Positions 49,501 to 60,015 of a stretch of 64,000 nucleotides of DNA are shown here, piece after piece. Within the stretch, counting starts at the first letter, position 1, and the number at the start of each line of letters is the position of its first letter. The DNA comes from Haberlea rhodopensis (lineage: Eukaryota; Streptophyta; Magnoliopsida; Lamiales; Gesneriaceae): the NCBI GenBank assembly GCA_907163345.1, contig CAJQUN010000024.1, forward strand, positions 5,208,001 to 5,272,000. Reading direction: 5' to 3'. The notes under the pieces are model-generated. The model was given only the letters and a program-made list of their open reading frames with translations, made no database searches and was not told the DNA's origin. The position numbers and the translations under genes were made by a program.

Positions 49501-52500
49501 CTTGAAAATGTAACATATTAGCTTTGGCAGATTCCAATTTTGAGTTTTCAAAAAGGCGTAAGAATTTTTCACTCGATTTTAAGGTTTTCCTAGAAGAAAA
49601 AAAAATTATACGGCCTCTCTGATGTCAGCCCGGGCTGATTTATGAAAGTCAAATGTCATAACGGTGTAAATGTAACATATTGGATTTGGCAGATTCCAAT
49701 TTTGGGTTTTCAAAAAGGCGTAAAAAATTTCACTCGTTTTAGGGTTTTCCTAGAAGAAAAAAAATTATACGACCTCTCTTATGTCAGCCCGGGCTGATTT
49801 ATGATTGTCAAATGTAATAACGGTGTAAATGTAACATATTGGCTTTGGCAGATTCCAATTTTATGTTTTCAAAATGCCGTAATAATTTTTCACCCGGTTT
49901 TATGGTTTTCCTAGAAGAAATAAAATTATACGGACTCTCTGATGTCAGCCCGGGATGATTTATGAAAGTCAAATGTCATAACGGTGCAAATGTAACATAT
50001 TGGCTTTGGCAGATTCCAATTTTGAGTTTTCAAAAAGCCGTAAGAATTTTTCACCCGGTTTTATGGTTTTCCTAGGAGAAAAAAATTATACGGCCTCTCT
50101 GATTTCAGCCCGGGTTGATTTATGAAAGTCAAATGTCATAACGGTTGTATATGTAACATATTGGCATTGGCGGATTCCAATTTTGAGTTTTCAAAATGCC
50201 GTAAGAATTTTTCAACCAGTTTTGGGGTTTTCCTAGAAGAAAAAAAATTATACGGCCTCTGTGATGTCAGCCCGGGCTGATTTATGAAAGTCAAATGTCA
50301 TAACGGTTGTAAATCTAACATACTGGCTTTGGCAGATTCCAATTTGAGTTATCAAAATATCGTAAGATTATTTTACCCGGTTTTAGGGTTTTCGTGGAAG
50401 AAAAAAAATTATACGTCCTCTCTGATGTCAGCCCGGGTTGATTTATGAAAGTCAAATGTCATAACGGTTGTATATGTAACATATTAGCATTGGCAGATTC
50501 CAATTTTGAGTTTTCAAAATGCCATAAGAATTTTTCACCCGAGTTTAGGGTTTTCCTAGAAGAAAAAAATTTATACGGCCTCTCTGATGTCATCCCGGGC
50601 TGATTTATGAAGGTCAAATGTCATAACGGTGTAAATGTAACATATTGGCTTTGGCAGATTCCAATTTTGAGTTTTCCAAGAACCGTAAGAATTTTTCACC
50701 CGGTTTTAGGGTTTTCTAGTAGAAAAAACTTTATACGGCCTCTCTGATGTCAGCCCGGGTTGATTTATGAAAGTCAAATGTCATAACGGTGTGTAAATGT
50801 AACATATTGACTTTGGCAGATTCCAATTTTGAGTTTTCAAAATGCCGTAAGAATTTTTCACTAGGTTTTATGGTTTTCCTAGAAGAAAAAAACTTATACG
50901 GCCTCTCTGATGTCAGCCCAGGCTGATTTATGAATGTCAAATATCATAACGGTGTAAATGTAACATATTGGCTTCAGCAGTTCCAATTTTTCAGTTTTCA
51001 AAATGTCGTAAGAACTTTTCACCCGGTTTAAGGGTTTTCTTAGAAGAAAAAAAATTATACGGCCTCTCTGATGTCAGGCCGGGCTGATTTATAAAAGTCA
51101 AATTTCATAACGGTGAAAATGTAACATATTGGCTTTGGCAGATTCCAATTTTGAGTTTTCAAAAGGCGTAAGAATTTTTCACTCGGTTTTAGGGTTTTCC
51201 TAGAAGAAAAAAAATTATACAGCCTCTCTGATGTCAGCCCGGGCTGATTTATGAAAGTCAAATGTCATAACGGTGTAAATGTAATATATTGGCTTTGGCA
51301 GATTCCAATTTTGAGTTTTCGAAATGCCGTAAAAAATTTGCACCCGGTTTTCGGGTTTTCCTAGAAGAAAAAAATTTTACAGCCTCTCTGATGTCTGCCC
51401 GGGCTGATTTATGAAAGTCAAATGTCATAACGGTGTAAATGTAACATATTGGCTACGACAGATTCCTATTTTGAGTTTTCAAAATGCCGTAAGAATTTTT
51501 CACCCGGTTTTAGGGTTTTCCTAGAAGAAAAAAAATTATACGGCCTCTCTGATGTCAGCCCGGGCTGATTTATGACAGTCCAATGTCATAACGTTGAAAA
51601 TGTAACATATTAGCTTTGGCAGATTCCAATTTGAGTTTTCAAAAAGGAGTAAGAATTTTTCACTCGATTTTTGTGTTTTCCTAGAAGGAAAAAAATTATA
51701 CGGCCTCTCTGATGTCAGCCCGAGCTGATTTATGAAAGTCAAATGTCATAACGTTGTAAATGTAACATATTGGCTTTGGCAGATTCCAATTTTGAGTTTT
51801 CAAAATGACGTAAAAAATTTTCACCCGGTTTTTGGGTTTTCCTAGAAGAAATAAAATTATACGGCCTCTCTGATGTCAGCCCGAACTGTTTTATGAAAGT
51901 CAGATGTCATAACGGTGTTGTAAATGTAATATATTGGCTTTGGCAGATTCCAATTTTGAGTTTTCAAAAAGCCGTCAGAATTTTTCACCCGGTTTTAGGG
52001 TTTTCCTAGAAGAAAAAAATTATACGGCCTCTCTGATGTCAGCCCGGGCTGATTTATGAAAGTCAAATGTCGTAACTGTGTAAATATAACATATTGGCTT
52101 TGGCAAATTCCAATTTTGAGTTTTCAAAATGCCGTAAGAATTTTTCACCCGATTTTAGGGTTTCCTAGAAGAAAAAAAATTATACGGCCTTTCTGATGTC
52201 AGCCCGGGCTGATGTATGAAAGTCAAATGTCATAACGGTTTTAAATGTAACATATTGGCTTTGGCAGATTCCAATTTTGAGTTTTCAAAATACCGTAAGA
52301 TTTTTTTACCCGGTTTTAGGGTTTTCCTGAAAGAAAAAAAATTACGGCTTCTCTGATGTCAGCCCGGGTTGATTTATGAAAGTCAAATGTCATAATGGTG
52401 TAAATGTAACATATTGGCTTTGGCAGATTCCAATTTTGAGTTTTCAAAATGACGTAAGAATTTTTCACCCGGTTTTAGGGTTTTCCTAGAAGTAAAAAAA

Positions 52501-55500
52501 TTATACGGCATCTCTGATCTCAGCCTGGGCTGATTTATGAAAGTCAAATGTCATAACGGTTGTAAATGTAACATTGGGTTTGGCAGATTCCAATTTTGAG
52601 TTTTCAAAAAGGCGGAAGAATTTTTCACCCGATTTTAGGGTTTTCCTAGGAGAAAAAAATTATACGGCCTCTCTGATATCAGCCCGGGTTGATTTATGAA
52701 AGTCAAATGTCATAACGGTGTATATGTAACATATTGGCTTTGGCGGATTCCAATTTTGAGTTTTCAAAATGCCGTAAGAATTTTTCACCCGGTTTTAGGG
52801 TTTTCCTAGAAGAAAAAAAAATTATACGGCCTCTCTGATGTCAGCCCGGGCTGATTTATGTAAGTCAAATGTCAGAACGATGTAAATGTAACATATTGGC
52901 TTTCGCAGATTCCAATTTTGAGTTTTCAAAAAGGAGGAAGAATTTTTCACACGGTTTTTAGGGTCTTCCTAGAAGAAAAAAAATTATACGACCTCTCTGA
53001 TGTCAGTTCGGGTTGATTTATGAAGGTCAAATGTCATAACGTTGTAAATGTAACATATTGGCTTTGGCAGGTTACAATTTTTAGTTTTCAAAAAGCCGTA
53101 AGAATTTTTTACCCAGTTTTAGGGTTTTCCTAGAAGCAAAAAAATTATATGGCATCTCTGATGTCAGCCCGGGTTTATTTATGAAATTCAAATGTCATAA
53201 CGGTTTGTAAATGTAACATATTGGCTTTGGGAGATTCCTATTTTGAGTTTTTAAAATGTCGAAAGAATTTTTCACCCGGTTTTCGGGTTATCCTAGAAGA
53301 AAAATAATTATACGGCCTCTCTGATGTCAGCCCGGGCTGATTTATGAAAGTCAAATATCATAACGGTGTAAATGTAACATATTGGCTTTGGCAGATTCCA
53401 ATTTTGAGTTTTCAAAATGCCGTAAGAATTTTTCACCCGGTTAATGGTTTTCCTAGAAGAAAAAAATTATACGGCCTCTCTGATGTCAGCCCGGGCTGAT
53501 TTTTTAAAGTCAAATGTCAAAACGGTGTAAATGTAACATATTGGCTTTGGCAGATTCCAATTTTGAGTTTTCAAAAAGCTGTAAGAATTTTTCACCCGGT
53601 TTTAGTGTTTTCCTAGAATAAAAAAATTTATACGGCCTCTCTGATGTCAGCCCGGGTTGATTTATGAAAGTCAAATGTCATAACGGTATAAATGTAACAT
53701 ATTGGCTTTGGCAGATTCCAATTTTGAGTTTTCAAAATGCCGTATGAATTTTTCACCCGGTTTTAGGGTTTTCCTAGAAGAAAAAAAATTATACGGCCTC
53801 TCTGATGTCAGCCCGGGCTGATTTATGAAAGTCAAATGTCGTAACGGTGTAAATGTAACATATTGGCTTTGGCAGATTCTAATTTTGAGTTTTCAAAATG
53901 TCGTAATAATTTTTCACCCGGTTTTAGGGTTTTCCTAGAAGAAAAAAATTATACGGCCTCTCTGATGTCAGTCCGAACTGATTTATGAAAGTTAAATGTC
54001 ATAACGGTGTAAATGTAACATATTGGCTTTGGCAGGTTACAGGTTTGAGTTTTCAAAAAGTCGTAAGAATTTTTCACCCGGTTTTAGGGTTTTCCTAGAA
54101 GAAAAAAAATTATACGACCTCTCTGATGTCAGCCCGGACTGATTTATTAAAGTCAAATGTCATAACTGTGTAAATGTAACATATTGACTTTGGCAGATTC
54201 CAATTTTGAGTTTTCAAAATGACGTAAGAATTTTTCACCCGGTTTTAGGGTTTTCTTAGAAGAAAAAAATTTATACAGCCTCTCTGATGTCAGCCTGGGC
54301 TGATTTATGAAAGTCAAATGTCATAACGGTGTAAATGTAACATATATGCTTTGGCAGATTCCAATTTTGAGTTTTCAAAATGCCGTAAGATTTTTCACCG
54401 GGTTTTAGGGTTTTCCTAGAAGATAAAAAATTATACGGCCTCTTTGATGTCAGCCCGAACTGGTTTATGAAAGTCAAATGTTATAATGGTGTAAATGTAA
54501 CATATTGGCTTTGGCAGATTCCAATTTTGAGTTTTCAAAAAGCCGTAAGAATTTTTCACCCGATTTTAGGGTTTTCCTTGAAGAAGAAAAAATATACAGC
54601 CTCTTTGATGTCAGCCCGGGCTGATTTATAAAAGTCAAATGTCATAACGGTGTAAATGTAACATATTGGCTTTGGCAGATTCCAATTTTGGGTTTTCAAA
54701 AAGGCGTAAGAATTTTTCACTCGGTTTTAGGGTTTTCCTAAAAGAAAAAAAATTATACGGCCTCTCTGATATCAACCCAGGTTGATTTATGAAAGTCAGA
54801 TGTCATAACGGGTTAAATGTAACATATTGGCTTTGGCAGATTCCAATTTTGAGTTTTCAAAATGCCGTAAGAATTTTTCACCCGGTTTTAGGGTTTTCGT
54901 AGAAGAAAAAAAATTATAAGGCCTCTCTGATGTCAGCCCGGGCTGATTTATAAAAGTAAAATGTCATAACGGTGTAAATGTAACATATTGGCTTTGGCAG
55001 ATTCCAATTTTGGGTTTTCAAAAAGGCGTAAGAATTTTTCACTCGGTTTTAGGGTTTTCCTAAAAGAAAAAAATTATACGGCCTCTCTGATGTCAGCCCG
55101 GGCTGATTTATGAAAGTCAAATGTCATAACGATGTAAATGTAACATATTGGCTTTGGCAGATTCCAATTTTGAGTTTTCAAAATGCCGTAATAATTTTTC
55201 ACCCGATTTTATGGTTTTCCTAGAAGAAAAAAAATTATACGGCCTCTCTGATGTCAGCCCGGGCTGATTTATGAAAGCCAAATATCATACCGGTGTAAAT
55301 GTAACATATTGGCTTTGGCAGATTCCAATTTTGTGTTTTCAAAAAGCCGTAAGAAGTTTTCACCCGATTTTAGGGTTTTCCTAGAAGAAAAAATTATGCG
55401 GCCTCTCTGATGTCAGCCCGGGTTGATTTATGAAAGTCAAATGTCATAACGGTGTAAATGTAACATATTGGATTTGGCAGATTCCAATTTTGAGTTTTCA

Positions 55501-55984
55501 AAATGCCGTAAGAATTTTTCACCCGGTTTTAGGGTTTTCCTAGAAGAAAAAAAATTATACGGCCTCTCTGATGTCAGGCCGGGCTGATTTATGAAAGTCA
55601 AATGTCATAACAGTGTAAATGTAACATATTGGTTTTGGCAGATTCCAATTTTGAGTTTTCAAAAAGTCGTAAGAATTTTTCACCCGGTTTTAGGGTTTTC
55701 CTAGAAGAAAAAAATCATACGGCCTCTCTGATGTCAGCCCGGGCTGATTTATGAAAGTCAAATATCATAACGGTGTAAATGTAACATATTGGCTTTGGCA
55801 GATTCCAATTTTGAGTTTTCAAAATGCCATAAGAATTTTTCACCCGGTTTTAGTGTTTTCCTAGAAAAAAAAATTATACGGCCTCTCTGATGTCAGCCCG
55901 GGCTGATTCATGAAATTCAAATGTCATAACCGTGTAAATTTAACATATTGGTTTTGGCAGATTCCAATTTTGAGTTTTCAAAAG
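37597..55984. repeat. Satellite array, about 161-bp monomer, about 114 copies
   Basis: Head-to-tail tandem repeat. Successive ATGTCATAAC marks at 37601, 37762, 37920, 38081 and 38242 give periods of 158-161 bp. Landmarks in order: ATGTCATAACGGTGTAAATG, ACATATTGGCTTTGGCAG, TTTTGAGTTTTCAAAA, GTAAGAATTTTTCAC, GGTTTTAGGGTTTTCCTAG, an A-run, TTATACGGCCTCTCTGATG, TCAGCCCGGGCTGA, TTTATGAAAG. Two monomer types differ at linked positions (AATGCCG with CACCCGG; AAGGCG with CACTCGG). The short open frames on both strands are repeat artefacts. Monomer length and array size are typical of plant heterochromatic satellites; centromere function is not shown. Confidence 0.97.
37734..37747. repeat. 14-bp palindrome of the satellite monomer (first example)
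   Basis: TCAGCCCGGGCTGA is perfectly self-complementary and recurs once per monomer across the array, often unchanged, with common variants such as CCGGGTTG. Confidence 0.85.
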
Positions 55985-57140
55985 GATTGCACTGTGGTTG
56001 AGCAAGAACACCGGGATGTCCCTTATGCTTTGATATTTTAGAGAAATATTTGGTGATGACGGTATGGTATACCGAGTGGAACGTATGATGCATTGGTAGG
56101 CTTGGTACAAGCCTATGGGGGCAGCAAATCGCTAGCCAGGTATTGTTTCAGTGATATAGTGTGCTTGTTGGAGCCATTATACTGCACGTTGGGACCGAGT
56201 TTAGTGAATCGTACGGTGATACGATGAGGGTTTATGGTAGACTCTTGTAGTCTCTATGTGGCATGATGTTGGAGGCAGGGGGTGCCTCACGGGCACATTT
56301 ATACGTCAAATGTTAAGGGACTTGTTCTAGGACAGCTCAATTTTGTTGGGAATACCAACGTGAGTATCAGCAAGTTGTTGTTAGCTCTGGTTGAGCGTCC
56401 TTGCATATGAAATGCAACGGGAGTCACAATTGGAATTGTGGGATATAACTAGTGGAATAACACTACTATATTGATCTTATCTCTTGGAGAGACTTGGATT
56501 GTACTCTCATGGAGACAGCAACGTATTGATCGTGGGTTGATTGTAAATCAGCCATGGTAATCATTACTGATGATGGATTGGGTAATGGCTTTATATTTCA
56601 GGTAAGACGTACGAGGAGACGTCTCTGGGAGATGCTCGAGGTTTATGGAGTACTGTGGCAATAGTACAGAGCATCATTAGAATGAGTATACGTGGTGTAT
56701 ACGGGTTTCAGTTTGGTAATTGTGGCATTTATGCACTATTCTAACTAGTTGTGTATTTCTGGGTTCTGGAATATATTTTGATTATAAATATATCCAGGTT
56801 TTCCGAACAGTGGTTCGAGGTTGGAGGTCATGGATTCATGACACTTTCCTTGTGAGGAAGACGGTGTTAATATACCTACCAGTTGAATCTTGTGGGGGAT
56901 TCGTTGATTTGGTTTGTATGGTGTTGATGTTGAAATCACGCCCTTTTTGATTTGTCAACCATCATTCTCCGAGGAGTGAGAATAATTGAGGATTGACAGT
57001 TGGTTTTGGGATTTTGGGTACGATTGGAGATACCCGAGTCTATTGCATTGAGTCTGCATGTGGTGTTGGTGCTTGGGCGTGTATGCCGGTGTGGGTATAC
57101 GACTGCCAGCATTTTCTTGGTACTCGTCGAACATCGGATT
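55985..57140. other. Unassigned sequence between satellite and Gypsy LTR
   Basis: About 1.16 kb of non-repetitive, G/T-rich DNA with many stops in all frames. Its composition resembles the decayed Gypsy coding region at 60-64 kb, so it may be an old retroelement internal region, but I recognise no domain. Open frames of 60-76 codons at 56720-56950 are not supported. Confidence 0.4.
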
Positions 57141-60000
57141 TGTAAGGCCCTGTTGCTAATTAAGTATGATTAATACAGATTAACGATTCTTAAGCAAACC
57201 CTTATGATTAAAAGTCGACACTATGATTTAAGGAGTTCCGGATCACGACACCCTGTATTCGATTGAGTTAAAAATACATATGTATATACATGCATATACA
57301 CGGCTATATACACATTTATACCATGCTCATGTATACCATGCAAGACAATGGGACTTGCAAGGGACACTTGGACTCCCACTAACCATTAAGCATTAAAAAT
57401 ATTCACCCAAAACCTTGAAACTATCACCCCACCTCTTTTTAATACCATGCAAGATCATTTTGCAAGACAAAAACCACTCCTCCTCTCTCTCTCTCTACAA
57501 TTTCGAAAACAATTGGCCATATTTCTTGCCCAAATCCTCTTGCAACCTTGAATAAAATCCACATGCAAGATAGGCTTTAAGAAGAACAAGGCTAGAGTAG
57601 TATAGTGGTTCAAGAATTTTGGGATTTGGAGCAAGGATTCAAGTGGCAGCTTCATTGTGGAACTTGGGCTGTTTTGGGTTGATGTTTTGAAGCTTCAATC
57701 TTGAATATTATTGAAGGTATAACACTTATCTTGAGTCTTATCAACTTTAATGCAGGATTAAAGGTCGAATTTTGAGGCCATCTCTTGAGAATGGTAGTGA
57801 GAAAGTTGCTGTCAAATGTATCTGCTGTTTTTTTGCATGCAGTAGATTGTTTCGAAATTTCAGATCGCTTAAACTCCGAATTTGGAAATGGTTCACCTAA
57901 TAAGAATTGTAATACTGTAGGTTATCTTTAACTGGCCACCGAAATCAGCTAAATTGGATTTAAGATGAAAACGTTATGGTCGTTTTACCAACATGTGTCA
58001 AATCTGAAAATCCACTGCATGCGAGTTTCATGCATTGTGTTCTTCGTATTTCTGGGAATACATGGCTACGAATTTGAAGTTTTAGGCTCACATAAGTGTT
58101 GTCGTATTCGAAGTTAGCTTGCATTAGAAATTGGCCTCACTCAATATGGAGCTCATATGAAAGAATTATGCTAATTTTACCACATATTGCTCAATCTGGA
58201 AAAGGATTTCATACGAGTTTCTAGGCTTGTACGTTGTTCAAATAATGTACATGAAGATGAATTGTTTAGCTTAAAGCTCATAAGAGATGTTTTGTTTTAT
58301 GTTGGGTTATATTGCATTATAAACTGGTCTTACATGATTTGGAGTTTCCGTGTGTAAGATATACACTTTTCCATAGAACCGCTCACTCGGTCAAAACAGA
58401 ATATGAGTATTTTTAAATATGACATACTTTGCTTTGCATGTGCCTCTAGATGAACGAACTAGCTTCTGAACTTCAAATATGAACTGTAGTACTTTGGGGT
58501 TTCGTGAATTTCCCACTAGCCGCAACTCATTTGGACGTCATATGAATTTATTATGAATTTTATACAAAACTGGGTCAGGCTGGAATTTGGTAAATTGTCC
58601 TGTTTTTCCAGCAGATTGTTCTTGGCCATTTTACCTAGGCTAAATGAACGAATTTGAAGATGAGTTTAACTGATGAAATGTTCATTTTTGAGTTAGCTTT
58701 GAAAATAAATTGGACCCATGTGATTTTATTAAGTATCGGACAAGTTATGAGCCGATCTCTACGGTTGCGCAGGCTGAAATTTAGAGAATTGGTTTTGGGT
58801 CTAAGTTTGAGTTTTATTTTGATATGTTTAAGGCTAGTATGTGACATTATGTTGTATTTGGAACTGTTATGGCCAGGTTTATTAATCCTAAGATTGAGTC
58901 GAGGATCACTTGGTAATTAGCTAACGGTTTGAGGTACGTTGAAATGAGTTTTATCATGACGTCTGGCAAAGACGTGTAATGATGCTAATGTATGGCCTTA
59001 TATGTCATTATTTGATTTATATGACTTATTTGTCACTATATGATTCTTATGTGACTATATGACATGATGAATGTCTTGGATTACATGATATGTGAAATTA
59101 CATGATTTGTATATACTTTCACATGAGATTGCATGATATATTGAGTTGCATATGCCATTTGATGCATAAATGATTCATGTGCATATCATATTGATCTATC
59201 ATTCCTTTGATATCCATGATTTGACTGAGTTGACTTACTCTGAGTGTCGGGTACGACGAGCATGGCGATGACAGGCAGTATAGGTAGTAACTGTAGTCAC
59301 GTGCAGGTGCGACCGGACCTAGACACGAGGGCTGGATGCAGTAACGTACATAGGATGAGTTTTCCTAGCGCAATGTACGTATACTGTCACCCTCTGCTCG
59401 AGCTTTGATGATTTGATGATACCTTCCTTTGGACTCCGATTTTGGTATCTTGATATTCGATGCCTTGTACCCATTCATACATCGCATTCATACATGGTAT
59501 GCATTGCATGATACTTTGTCATTTGACATGATTTATTTATTTCTCGTACTGGGGTACTGACCCCCTTTGTGGGGGCTGTCATGTCTTTTATTGTTCGGGC
59601 ATGACAGGCTTTACAGGAGGACATGGTGACGATGCTTTCAGCGACGCATCGAGAGATACCAGAGCTCCTTGAGAGCGAGCTCAGGTTTATATTTTATGTT
59701 TTGTGTCCCAGTAGTTGTTAGAATATTTTTACTTATGTTTTAAATTACCGGGGTATGCCCCGAGTATCTGTATTTTAATTATTCTACTATTGGTTGATGA
59801 TATACTTGATAATTTATGTTATGATCAACATGTTGAATTGGAAACTATAATTACATATTTTAAGTATCAGTATATATGTATCACCTAAAAGCAAAATTTT
59901 TAGGGCCGTTTAACAAGACATTTGAAATTAATCTTCCGCTGTTTACACAAATTAATCACTATGTGATAATTAAACACCACATTAGGAACGGGCCCTCACA
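57141..60000 (+). mobile_element. 5' LTR of chromovirus-type Gypsy element
   Basis: It runs TGTAAGGCCC ... GGGCCCTCACA, 2860 bp, immediately followed by a primer-binding site. A TTTTTAATACC sequence near 57437 may be the TATA region, followed by a CT-rich leader at 57480-57496. It carries the stem-loop CGGGGTATGCCCCG (59749-59762) and a second CCCCC-TTTGT-GGGGG stem near 59560-59575. The family has a solo copy at 17573-19858 and a partial copy at 15001-15466. Confidence 0.85.
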
Positions 60001-60003
60001 TTA

Positions 60004-60015
60004 TGGTATCAGAGC
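60004..60015 (+). other. Primer-binding site of the Gypsy element (tRNA-iMet)
   Basis: TGGTATCAGAGC lies 3 bases after the LTR end; it complements the 3' end of initiator tRNA-Met. Confidence 0.92.

Noticed and set aside
37597..55984. Many 60-99 codon open frames on both strands in the satellite
   Set aside because: They are the same monomer read repeatedly; frames open and close with single-base indels and no protein is conserved.
37597..55984. CRISPR-like or interstitial telomere array
   Set aside because: The whole 161-bp unit repeats without unique spacers, and TTTAGGG occurs once per monomer, not in tandem.
56720..56950. 76-codon open frame right of the satellite
   Set aside because: Opposed by an open frame on the other strand over the same bases; no domain and no splice context.
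58654..58920. 88-codon hydrophobic open frame
   Set aside because: It lies within the Gypsy LTR with no homologue I recognise; an overlapping frame is open on the other strand.
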